Part shown: in pieces, positions 33,301 through 42,406 of the stretch
How the letters are laid out: every line of letters starts with the position of its first letter
Numbering within the stretch: position 1 is the stretch's first letter
Assembly (NCBI GenBank): GCA_024704765.1
Contig: JAKMXF010000221.1
Location: 620,001 to 684,000, forward strand
Source of the DNA: Oopsacas minuta
Taxonomy: Eukaryota; Porifera; Hexactinellida; Lyssacinosida; Leucopsacidae
DNA length: 64,000 bases
Reading direction: 5' to 3'
The notes under the pieces: model-generated
What the model was told of the DNA's origin: nothing
What the model saw: the letters and a program-made list of their open reading frames with translations, nothing else
Databases searched by the model: none
Translations under genes and position numbers: made by a program

Positions 33301-34984
33301 TTGATCAGCGTATAATGCTAGAAATATACAAATTTATAAATACTAATTCAGAATTGTACAACCCCTGTGCCACTTCATGCCACTTCATGCCACATTATTT
33401 CAATTCTATTTTGGCAAATTTTTTGAAGCCATAGCTCAGTCGAATCCAACCTAGTTACCATAATAGGCTTCAGGCATTTCTGATTAATTTTACAAATTCA
33501 AATAATTCGAATAATCCAGAACTCTGATAACTTATTATGCATCAAACTGGAACTATAAATGGAACTAATAAACACATTCATAACTCACATGTTGAATATC
33601 CCAGCTGTTTAACTTGATGTACCAATGGGATTGTAGCTGTTGCATCCACCATCTGTATTTCATTATGAAATGCAAAATCAACCATGAATGAATCAAAAAA
33701 TCGCCGCGCAACCAGCATATCCGGAAAGCCCGCCCAATCGTAAGTATCCCGCGTAAAAATAGCGTAATCTTTCGCAAAAGGCTTATTCGTCTCTGAAATT
33801 TGTTTCAACTTTTTAATTTCAATTTCAGTTCCAATTCTATCGTTTGTTTTCACATTGAATCTGTGACCTATAATTAGAACTTTTGTTGACATTTCACCAG
33901 ACTTTATAGCGTCAAATATTGTTGTTGTTGTTGATATAAGTGAGTTGTCATACAAATTGTCAGCATTTGCAAACATATAGAATGGTGTATCGTATGTATC
34001 CATAGCTCCGAGTGCCATATGCTTAATCAGAGGTGTTGAAAATGGATGTACAAGTTTTATTGGGAGTATACTTATATGTGAATATTCATTGTTTATTAGA
34101 TTAACCCAATATGTACAATTTGTGTATATTACGTAATTTATTTGTGTTTTAGTGAAAGTTGTTGACTGTAAATAATTAACTTGAGCATTCCTTCTGTAAT
34201 TGTCACCTTCATTTGTGCCATCTGCCACATCTGCAAAAGTGGTGAATTGTGTCACTAACTTTCCATTGTGTTTTTTGTTGTTGTTGTTGTTGTTGTTGTT
34301 TATTATTGATTTTATAGAATTTCCATGAATTGTGTTCTCTAAGAGTATTGTTTTGTCATTTGTTGTGTTGAGGTGTTTGATAATAAACATAAACAGAACA
34401 ACAAATGATATCAAAATTATTATTTTTTTAGATTTTCTAACATTCCATCTTAACATTTCTAATATGATTAATCTCTCTTTGAGTATATTCATATGTTATT
34501 TATACTAATTGAGTATGCATTCTTTATTAGTTCTAGTTTCATTTTGGTGGCTTTGTTGGTTAGTTTACTCTTTTGAATATTCTTCAATTATCATATTATC
34601 AGGATATTGGATCAGTGCCACTTCCATGCCACTTTCAACCACCTAAAATTGTGTCGATAAATCTGGAATAGTAATATTATAATATTTGTAAATAATAGTG
34701 TGAAAATGTGTCCAAGACACTCAGCTTAATATGGTCACTTCTCCAGAAACAGAACCATGCAATTAATTCAATGTATATAGATACCAGAACTAGTAATTGA
34801 ACTAAGAGAACAGAGGAGAGGTGTCATAACCTCAGGAGATCAGCTGAGGACTATTTACATGTCTCTGATATCTGGAGCTAGTAAGCTATTAACTCCTAAA
34901 ACAGCTGTAACTATTCTAACAGCTGGTGAGAGTATTAGAGAATCCGATGATGAGTCTGTTGATCTGGAAAAACAGCAAATACAA
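30387..34984 (+). CDS. Classical-type protein tyrosine phosphatase domain gene, at least 6 exons
   Basis: Exons 30387-30540, 30710-30852, 31208-31438, 31535-31662, 31798-31987 and 34781-34984 join in frame. Recognisable blocks in order: SRVILTTDSITNFINASYI (RVxL and INASYI), YILTESPLLNTMTNFWLMIW (the QGPLxxTxxDFWxM block), VLVHCSDGLGRSGALILLEY (P-loop HCSxGxGRSG) and REQRRGVITSGDQLRTIY (Q-loop). Catalytic Cys and Arg are intact. The WPD loop is altered: HSWTMDTENPTHS replaces xxWPDHGxP, so the general acid is missing or shifted. The pTyr-loop KNRY is also not conserved. The last intron (31988-34780) contains a whole minus-strand gene. The 5' end is uncertain; reading past the last donor gives a stop soon after, so the 3' end is provisional. 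Confidence 0.8.
32182..34492 (-). CDS. Two-domain type II membrane glycosyltransferase, nested in PTP intron
   Basis: Exon 1 (34492-33589) and exon 2 (33317-32182) join to about 680 aa. A basic N-terminus and one membrane segment (IIILISFVVLFMFIIKHL) give a type II Golgi topology, followed by an Asn-rich stem encoded by a GTT run. The first lumenal half has FYMFANADNLYDNSL and the second TFVVVTLNKPHSLERLITQL with FILFQDDVTLSTYFYIAL. These resemble a GT-A fold family known in plants and early animals, where the LFxDDxxLSxxFY motif marks the nucleotide-sugar and metal site. The first half may be a divergent second catalytic module or regulatory domain. Donor and acceptor sugars are unknown. The gene lies entirely inside the last phosphatase intron, on the opposite strand. 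Confidence 0.75.
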
Positions 34985-35004
34985 GTATGTTTATATTATT
35001 AATC

Positions 35005-35456
35005 TCCAAGGTGTTAAAATATGATTAATCACTAATTATAGTGTAAAAATATGATTATTTCCAAAAGGTGTGGAAATATGATTAATTACCCACTACAACA
35101 TGTCTTATTCTCTGTCGGTAAACATCTTAATTTTGGCGGGACATTCTTTTCCGGAAATGTTTGTATAAGCTAATTCCTGCCAAAATGCGCCGAAAAAGTA
35201 ATTCTTCCGCTCAATATTCCCCGCCAAAAATCAGCTCCGTTATAATTATTAATTACAGATAATGATTTAATTATCTTATTGTCTTGTTATTGTTTGTATT
35301 ATTTACATTCAGCACTTGTGTAAATTGTTGTTTTCTTTGACATCAATTTATGATTCACTCGTGTTTGTATATAAATCTAATTATTTATTTCTATATTACC
35401 ATAATTCAATAGCGCATATTACCAACAACTCAATCAATATACGATATACAAACAAA
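35005..35456. promoter_or_regulatory. Promoter region of PLXDC-like gene
   Basis: It contains TTTTGGCGGGACATTC, CCAAAATGCGCCGAAAAAG and TTCCCCGCCAAAAATC within 110 bp (35127-35236), three E2F-type sites in both orientations. AAAAGGTGTGGAAATA (T-box-like) lies at about 35065. Functional assignment is inferred. Confidence 0.45.
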
Positions 35457-37011
35457 ATGCTGGCTACATTTTTGTTGTTATTGTTTTTCTCACCTCTGGG
35501 ATTGTGTCATTTCAGTGATGTGTCAGGGCACAATGCTAACACCTTGAAGGTTGGAGATCCATTTCGGTACAGGAGGGATCAAAATGAATCCACAGAGACC
35601 CCAACACCAGTAATGGTAGCAGACCATGTATACTATGAGAGCAATTTCTATACTGGAAATAAGTTCGATGAGTTATGGTTGGATATATCAGTTAATAATA
35701 ATAGCTATCATTCACCCCTATCTACTGGATATTATTTGTATGATCCTATCGATCTGAAGTTCAATTTCCCCTTCTATGGGCACTATATTTATGTAAGTTA
35801 TTACAAAAGGTAACCATAGTTACGGTAGGAATTTGAGTAACAATAGAAATATGTGGAATATTGATTCAGTTTAGTTTTGCCTAAGAAATTATAAGTAAAG
35901 ATTGATATTGATTGGCTGAATTTGGCCAATAAAATGCAATACCCTGCTATACACTACACATAATTAGCAAACCCTCTAATATGATTGGGTGATGATATTG
36001 TCACCTTTTCTCAGAGGTGTGTCAATATTTTATGATTCTAATAAGGTCTAAGACTGTTCTCGACCATTGCGGGTCATTTAATACCGATTACTAGTTTCTA
36101 TGAGCACTGCTTGATACCAAACGATCACTCTTAATTTTGTTTTATAATATTTATGGTTTACATTCCTATAGAGCATTGCCATCACCACGCACGGATTCCT
36201 GAGTACAGCTGATCTCCTACATCCCAATATATACCTTACTCAATACATAGCTCCATTCTCAGCTGATTTCAATCCGTCTCTATCACAAAGTTCTAGGATA
36301 CATTACTACTCATCAGCTGATCTATTTATTGCCCAATGGTCCAATGTATCTGTAGTGACAAAACGGAGTGCAGGAGGGTTCACATTCCAGGTCCAATTAC
36401 GTCCCAGCGGTCAGATAACATTCGTCTATAAAACAGTACCTCTCACAATCAGACAGGCGTCTAAAAGCTCATATGAGAGCTTCTACGGTCTAGCTGATGG
36501 GTTCATATTAAAAATAGAAGGAAACCTATATCTCTATAGTTACCATAATGTGTCACTACCGTTAGATAGGAATTTAACACATTCTGTGTATATATTAAAA
36601 CCTTTAGAGAATTGTATCATTGCTGGTGACAGACAGGCTTGTAATGCAACTTCTTGTACGACAGAATTTGAATGTGGTTGGTGTGACACATTACAGAGGT
36701 GTTCTGATGGTATTGATAGGAGGCGACAGGATTGGTACACCGCTGAGTGTAATCATGATGCGACACTATATTGTGTCGCTCAACCAGAACAAGGAATTTC
36801 TACAGTTGTTATAGTTGCAATTATCCTACTTGTTCTCTTCCTGATTCTAACACCTATTAGTATACCAATTGTTATAGTCATGGTATGGGGGATACATAGG
36901 TACAGGAAGGGGAGATTATCTTGGGCACCAGGTTATGTGTCAGCTGATGAGGAACTAGTGACTCATAAATCCGATCAGGTGATCCTCAGGGAAGCAGAGG
37001 ACGCGATCTAA
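35457..37011 (+). CDS. Plexin domain-containing (PLXDC1/2-like) type I membrane protein
   Basis: Exons 35457-35792 and 36172-37011 join in phase 0 to 391 aa. A signal peptide (MLATFLLLLFFSPLGLCHF) is followed by an ectodomain with FNFPFYGHYIY and SIAITTHGFLSTADLLHP, the nidogen-like block typical of PLXDC/TEM7, then a Cys-rich PSI module (CNATSCTTEFECGWCDTLQRC). A transmembrane segment (VVIVAIILLVLFLILTPISI) precedes a cytosolic tail of about 50 residues. Vertebrate relatives bind extracellular ligands such as PEDF and cortactin or nidogen; here the ligand is unknown. An in-frame internal donor (CAG|GTGATC at 36979) and an acidic downstream exon at 37174 suggest an alternative tail. Confidence 0.85.
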
Positions 37012-37020
37012 CACCCCTCA

Positions 37021-37035
37021 CCCCCCCCCCCCCCC
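37021..37035. repeat. Poly-C tract
   Basis: An uninterrupted run of about 15 C immediately after the PLXDC stop codon. It may form i-motif/G-quadruplex structure or be an assembly-sensitive homopolymer. Confidence 0.9.
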
Positions 37036-37173
37036 TCCATTCTGAATTTTATCTACCCGAACTATATTATTAGTTAATAATGTTTGTTTATTTGTTTCTA
37101 TTTCCACTTTATGCGGGTTAGGTTCGTCCTCTGGGGGCAATTGGTGGAGCTAGTTATATAATAATGTATTTAG

Positions 37174-37257
37174 GACGTAGAGTCTTCGGATGAAGATTTT
37201 GAATTAATACAACATCCTCGATACAGCTCATCAGATGTAGGAATAGGTAGGTGTTAA
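37174..37257 (+). CDS. Candidate alternative terminal exon of the PLXDC-like gene
   Basis: After a TTTAG acceptor comes an open segment encoding DVESSDEDFELIQHPRYSSS and ending in a stop at 37255-37257. Joined in phase 0 to a donor at 36979 inside the last PLXDC exon, it would replace the last ten residues by an acidic tail with a tyrosine. This rests only on splice signals and frame. Confidence 0.35.
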   Translation, partial: DVESSDEDFELIQHPRYSSSDVGIGRC

Positions 37258-37442
37258 CATTCATATATTATCATGTATTATTGATATTAGTAGCAGCAAT
37301 TTGTAGAGGAGAGGTTGGCCCAATTCACACCGTGAACGGTACCATATTGTCGAATTTACACTCCTTAGCAACCAAACATTCCATCACTAATATTATTTAT
37401 TTATTGTTTACAGAAAACTCTAAATAAATAAATAAAATTTGT

Positions 37443-38417
37443 TTACTCTTCTTTGTTGTTGTTGTCTTCCTCTACAAGTATTCCTTTATACACATACACA
37501 AATATACACGATGAAATGCCTACCATCCAAAATGTACAGAATCCTAGCAACCATGCAGTCGTAAGGAATGTAGGCTTTACACTTTGTATCATTAGTTCTG
37601 GCCATCTGTTATCAATATCAGTTTTCATTAATCTCAGATGTAATGTCGTAACAGCTGTTGAGAACACATGCGCCCATTGGTGAGAACCCCCGATTATGTC
37701 GAAAGAGCCAGGCGACAATCTCTCTGGGAGCTTACTAGCGAAAACAAACACTAACAGGATTGAGAAAACAACAATAGCGAAGTGTGAATATAATTGTTTG
37801 TAAATAAACGTTTCTGATCCATCAGGGAAGAGATACAGGACATAAATAAGAGTGTTAGACCAGAGGAATGGTTGCATATACGCTAGACTCCTGATGATAA
37901 ATCTGTACCTCCTCCAGTAGAACCGACTCAGACAGGTTATTGGTACCACGCTCATAGTCAAGAGGGCCCCCAGTCCTAGATACGTATACTCGAATTGGAA
38001 TGTTGGTCTGTTTAGCGGTCTATAATAGTAGAAACTGGCTATAATCCCTCCCATCTCGTATAGTGCTATTCCTGAGTAGTCCATGAAAAAACAGAAATGT
38101 CTGAATTTGTAGGAAATTGCGTTGAATAAATGCGCGAAACTTGACAGGAAAGTATACAATAAACTGCCAACCCAGTAACATACCAATGGGAGGTACCGTG
38201 TGTCTGTTATGTCTCTATATGAATCCCATAACCAATATGCCCATACCATAAATGGCACAAAATGTGTCCAGAAATTCACCACTTCGTTGTTGTCACTTCT
38301 AAACATAGTTTTTACACATGAGACAGGACTTAGGCCTATTCGTCTGTACCCTGATAGAATATAGGGCTCCCTCAACCAATGAGATACTGAGTTAGCTGAC
38401 AGACCTCTCAGAGACAT
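37443..38417 (-). CDS. PAQR-family membrane progestin receptor-like protein
   Basis: An intronless frame of 324 aa. The family hallmarks occur in order: EPYILSGYR near residue 17, NEVVNFWTHFVPF, SSFAHLF, MDYSGIALYEMG, PERLSPGSFDIIGGSHQWAH and a C-terminal membrane segment. Seven to eight hydrophobic segments are visible. The conserved Ser/Asp/His positions of PAQR motif A, B and C (SSFAH, DYSGIAL, HQWAH) remain, consistent with ceramidase-like or steroid-responsive activity known for the family. The sequence is closest to mPR-type (PAQR5/7/8) rather than adiponectin receptors. It is divergently transcribed from the first ADAP gene. Confidence 0.88.
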   Translation of the reverse strand: MSLRGLSANSVSHWLREPYILSGYRRIGLSPVSCVKTMFRSDNNEVVNFWTHFVPFMVWAYWLWDSYRDITDTRYLPLVCYWVGSLLYTFLSSFAHLFNAISYKFRHFCFFMDYSGIALYEMGGIIASFYYYRPLNRPTFQFEYTYLGLGALLTMSVVPITCLSRFYWRRYRFIIRSLAYMQPFLWSNTLIYVLYLFPDGSETFIYKQLYSHFAIVVFSILLVFVFASKLPERLSPGSFDIIGGSHQWAHVFSTAVTTLHLRLMKTDIDNRWPELMIQSVKPTFLTTAWLLGFCTFWMVGISSCIFVYVYKGILVEEDNNNKEE

Positions 38418-39081
38418 TGGTGCTAAAAATAGAAAGTTTTAACCAATAGAATTACTTGCTTGTAAATATTTTAACAAATCTAGCTTTTTATTGAAGCTTG
38501 TCAAATAGTTAGCTTCTCTATGGTTACGGTTAATACGAATGGAATGTGTGTTGCAACTAATTTATTTGTATTTATATTTTGTTTTCTGGAATACAGAAAC
38601 AGTGTTTGCATTATTTGCATTTTGCTGTGTGCAAATTATGTAATTATTGATCTGTAAGTGTTACTTGTTATCCTCTTTTCCCGCCTAGAATTTCATAATC
38701 CGCGCCTAAGTAACACAACTCTTACGTCTATCAAATTCCCTGCTCTAAGATGCCCCCGCGTTTTGTTAAAACTTTAAACTACACTAAATGGGCCTTAATT
38801 CGGAAGCTAGAAATTGAATTTACAGCTAATGCAATAATGACAGTAATGGATATGACCTCAACAGTAATCAGTTACGTAAATAACATCTGTGCTTCGTATA
38901 AAATATATTAGAAATTATGCACCAAATTGAAACTAGTACTAACCACAACTGGCTAGATTAGTTGTACGCACTGATGCACGGAGTGCAGGACCTGTAGCCG
39001 TCATACTAAACAGCTATTATGGAAGTCATATAAGTGTTACTATTAATAGCTAATGTCCTCATATAAATACAGCAATCTTAT
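38418..39081. promoter_or_regulatory. Divergent region between PAQR and ADAP-like gene A
   Basis: It includes TTTTCCCGCCTAGAATTTCA and AATCCGCGCCTAAG (about 38678-38709), E2F-like motifs. No gene was found. Confidence 0.4.
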
Positions 39082-40140
39082 TTGTTAAACAAAGAACGAA
39101 AAATGTCCCAATCAATACTTATATTAAGCGCTAAAAATAGTAACTGTGCTGATTGTAACACCTCTAAGCCCTCATGGTACAACTTTAAGCAGGGGGTGTT
39201 TATTTGTACCAATTGTGCTGGAGTACATAGAGGACTCCCAACACAAGGTGTTAGAGTAAAATCTGTGGATTTGGATAATTGGACAGAAGAGGAGGTCAAA
39301 GAAGTTGAGATGGCAGGAGGTAATAAAGTTGTTAATGATCGTTTGGAGAGGTTCCTCCCCCTCTACTACCCGAAACAGGGTGACATGACACCTCCAGATA
39401 TAAGGAAAGAGTTCATAACACATAAGTATGTGAAGGAGACTTTTTGTACCAATGGGAATTATCTTAAGTATACTCCTGCTTCTGGAGGAATGGAGGGTGT
39501 TTTGGAAAAGAAAGGCAAGGACAAGAGTCTCTGGAAATCGCGACACTTTGTACTGACACCTGTCAGCATTAAGTACTTCCTGGAGACAGGACAATCCGAA
39601 CCAAAGTCCTGTCTCCCTGTCTCACAACTGGAAATACATCTGGAAATGTGTGATAGGACAAGGTCCTGTTTAGTACTCACTCACCTCAGTGATTCGGGGG
39701 CCTCAGGACGTAAGTACTACGTGAGGACAGCTGGAGGGGACCTTCTATTCGATTGGTACTTCGCACTACTCACTGCACAATCAGCAAAGGATTCGTTTAG
39801 TTCCAGTTCCCAAATGGATGTTTATAGAATGGGTAATCTTTACAAGGCAGGAGCACAAAGTTTTGATATGTGGAGGTTACGGTGGTTTTCTCTAAATGGC
39901 GCGCACGTCACCTATTCCTCAGAAAAACTGTCCGCTAAACCACGAGGGGACTTCATGATGGGACCAATGAGCAAGGGATTCAAAGTAGAGTCAGGTGTTA
40001 CCCACCGGATACCAGCACCCACCAGTTTCACCTTCCAGGTCCTGACGGGGGGAAGGACCTATAAATTATGTGCTGAAACAGCTGAGGAGAGGGACAGTTG
40101 GATAGATGCATTTTCCCGCTCAATTTCCCTCCAATCATAA
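39082..40140 (+). CDS. ADAP-like ArfGAP with dual PH domains, gene A (GAP site intact)
   Basis: An intronless frame of 352 aa, or 345 aa from the second Met. The ArfGAP zinc finger has the C-x2-C-x16-C-x2-C spacing (NCADCN ... ICTNCAGVHRG) and the catalytic arginine four residues after the last Cys (VHR). RVKSVDLDNW follows as in canonical ArfGAPs. PH1 (GVLEKKGKDKSLWKSRHFVL) and PH2 (GNLYKAGAQSFDMWRLRWFSL) follow, matching ADAP1/centaurin-alpha layout and length. Known family role: PIP3-dependent Arf6 GAP at the plasma membrane. The GAP C-terminal part and PH1 lie in a 449-bp tract nearly identical to gene B. Confidence 0.9.
   Translation: MLNKERKMSQSILILSAKNSNCADCNTSKPSWYNFKQGVFICTNCAGVHRGLPTQGVRVKSVDLDNWTEEEVKEVEMAGGNKVVNDRLERFLPLYYPKQGDMTPPDIRKEFITHKYVKETFCTNGNYLKYTPASGGMEGVLEKKGKDKSLWKSRHFVLTPVSIKYFLETGQSEPKSCLPVSQLEIHLEMCDRTRSCLVLTHLSDSGASGRKYYVRTAGGDLLFDWYFALLTAQSAKDSFSSSSQMDVYRMGNLYKAGAQSFDMWRLRWFSLNGAHVTYSSEKLSAKPRGDFMMGPMSKGFKVESGVTHRIPAPTSFTFQVLTGGRTYKLCAETAEERDSWIDAFSRSISLQS
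39346..39794. repeat. Inverted-repeat arm 1 (449 bp)
   Basis: It matches the reverse complement of 40895-41343 without gaps and with one difference that I could see (synonymous, in the ASGG codons). Flanks on both sides diverge abruptly. Confidence 0.95.
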
Positions 40141-40485
40141 TATTTGTAATTAATTAATCCAATAAATTCCTTATTAACTTTTGGTAGTTAAGTATTGGCC
40201 ATTAGAGAGATGTCCTTACGGTATGGGGCTAGAAATTGTCCTATGGGTACAGTTTGGGGTTTTTTTCTATAATTAATAAGGAATGATATATTCACACCTT
40301 TTGCTGTTTATAATATAACAAAGGAAACCCTCATATCAATATGAGGATAATCTCATAAATTCCATTCTACAAGTGTGTTGCTACGCAAACTATTCCCTGT
40401 TATAACACATATAATATTTCAAAGTTTAATCTAGAAATCAACAGAATTGAAATCTATTTTTACATTCCAGAAGACAGATAGGTTG

Positions 40486-41601
40486 TCATATAGAATTTGA
40501 CAATTGATCGTTATCTCCAATAATATTTTCAATAGCACAGTTGAACGCATACATCCAACTTTCTCTATCTTCATAGGTGTCAGCACATAACTTATAAGTC
40601 CTGTCAGGTGTGACCAATTGGAATGTGTATTTTGTAGGTGCTGGCATTTTGTGAGTAGCCCCCATCTCCACGGCGTACCCCTCATAATCTGGTCCCAGCA
40701 TGAAGTCCCCCTGAGGTAACGCTGATAGTTTATTGGCTGAATAAGTGACGTGTGACGCGTTAATTGAGAACCATCTTTTCCTCCAAATATCAAAACTATG
40801 TGTGCCTACTTTATACAGCTGTCCAGATTTAGAAACCTTCTTTGATTGGCTGACTAGTCCAACAACTGCTCTTGACAACGTACCACGGTGTTTGGAATCC
40901 TTTGCTGATTGTGCAGTGAGTAGTGCGAAGTACCAATCGAATAGAAGGTCCCCTCCAGCTGTCCTCACGTAGTACTTACGTCCTGAGGCCCCCGAATCAC
41001 TGAGGTGAGTGAGTACTAAACAGGACCTTGTCCTATCACACATTTCCAGATGTATTTCCAGTTGTGAGACAGGGAGACAGGACTTTGGTTCGGATTGTCC
41101 TGTCTCCAGGAAGTACTTAATGCTGACAGGTGTCAGTACAAAGTGTCGCGATTTCCAGAGACTCTTGTCCTTGCCTTTCTTTTCCAAAACACCCTCCATT
41201 CCTCCAGAGGCAGGAGTATACTTAAGATAATTCCCATTGGTACAAAAAGTCTCCTTCACATACTTATGTGTTATGAACTCTTTCCTTATATCTGGAGGTG
41301 TCATGTCACCCTGTTTCGGGTAGTAGAGGGGGAGGAACCTCTCGTACTTACCGTTAACCTTAACGTTCCCCTCTCCACGGACTGCTTGCCCCTTCTTACC
41401 CTCGCTTAACACCTCTAACCTCTGAGATTTTAATGTTCCCCTCTTGCATTGTATTTCTTCATGTATTTGTGCACAGCTCATACATACAAATATTTGATAG
41501 TTTGGGTTGTAATATTTGGGATTTTCTGAATTGCAATCTGCACAATTGGTTGTCCCTTGAGCTGCTTCTAACCATTCACACATTTCTAAATTTAGTAACA
41601 A
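40486..41601 (-). CDS. ADAP-like protein, gene B (ArfGAP arginine finger lost)
   Basis: A 371-aa intronless frame, convergent with gene A. The zinc-binding cysteines are intact (NCADCN ... VCMSCAQIHEE), but the arginine-finger position is Glu, and the RVKSxxLD segment is replaced by a Lys/Arg-rich insert (RGTLKSQRLEVLSEGKKG). PH1 is identical in protein to gene A; PH2 (GQLYKVGTHSFDIWRKRWFS) is diverged. It should still bind phosphoinositides but probably cannot stimulate Arf GTP hydrolysis; it could act as a decoy or scaffold. The state of the arginine is directly visible; loss of function is inference from the known ArfGAP mechanism. Confidence 0.85.
   Translation of the reverse strand: MLLNLEMCEWLEAAQGTTNCADCNSENPKYYNPNYQIFVCMSCAQIHEEIQCKRGTLKSQRLEVLSEGKKGQAVRGEGNVKVNGKYERFLPLYYPKQGDMTPPDIRKEFITHKYVKETFCTNGNYLKYTPASGGMEGVLEKKGKDKSLWKSRHFVLTPVSIKYFLETGQSEPKSCLPVSQLEIHLEMCDRTRSCLVLTHLSDSGASGRKYYVRTAGGDLLFDWYFALLTAQSAKDSKHRGTLSRAVVGLVSQSKKVSKSGQLYKVGTHSFDIWRKRWFSINASHVTYSANKLSALPQGDFMLGPDYEGYAVEMGATHKMPAPTKYTFQLVTPDRTYKLCADTYEDRESWMYAFNCAIENIIGDNDQLSNSI
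40895..41343. repeat. Inverted-repeat arm 2 (449 bp)
   Basis: Partner of 39346-39794. The loop between the arms is about 1.1 kb. Confidence 0.95.
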
Positions 41602-42406
41602 ATAACTGTCCTTGAGTAGTATTGTTTGTTGTTGTTTATGTTTGTTTATCTGTTAGTTATTCACATTATACACATTTCCCGTTATATCTAACACGGATAT
41701 CTCTAAATACCCGCTGATATCGCAGTTTAAATTGTAAAAAAAGGTCCCAAACCGTCGGAATAACATTATATCTAATACAGGATAATCTGCTTAATAGAGA
41801 TACCCGTTAATCTTGTCACTTCGCCAGAAACAGAACCAAACAAAAAGTGTTAAAGTACTCCGGTTAATCGGGTCATAATTGCCTCTTGTACCGATGTGAC
41901 TCTATTATGAAGAGTCTATTGTAATTCCAGTCTCTGGAGTTTCGATATAATTATAATACCTATTGAATTAGTATTATGTTACACATTATATGTATGTTAC
42001 ATAACACCTGTATATTCCTATATAATTATAGCATAGAGAGAGTATACCTTTTCACACCTGTAAAATATAATTTGTAAGATCTACAAATTTGAAATTTGGT
42101 ATGTGTGTGGAATGTGATACATCTAGGAACATGTTCTACTATTTAAGTTAGCTGTTCCCACCCATGTACCCTCTATACCAATTTTAACACGTTCTGTGGA
42201 CCCTTTTCATGTACTACAATACAAATTTTGAGATCCTGTGTACCCCAGCTATCGTCCGTGGATCTCTTTGTACCCGAGGTTGGTATTAATTACAGTTAAT
42301 AATAGTCCTATACTATATCATATTCTGCTATGATAGATGAAATAATCTCTTCTACTAAATAATGAGATATTCTCCATTCTGGAACTGGAACTGGAATTAT
42401 TAAATT
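41602..42406. other. Intergenic between ADAP genes B and C, with hAT-like remnant
   Basis: An hAT-like copy at 42147-42285 reads GTACCCTCTATACCAATTTTAACACGTTCTG, with an inverted CCGTGGATCTCTTTGTACCC. A GTCACTTCGCCAGAAACAGA module at about 41815 also occurs at 34731. No gene was found. Confidence 0.5.

Noticed and set aside
33361-33392. Possible tRNA or small RNA near TGCCACTTCATGCCACTTC
   Set aside because: It is a short direct repeat inside the glycosyltransferase intron without cloverleaf features.
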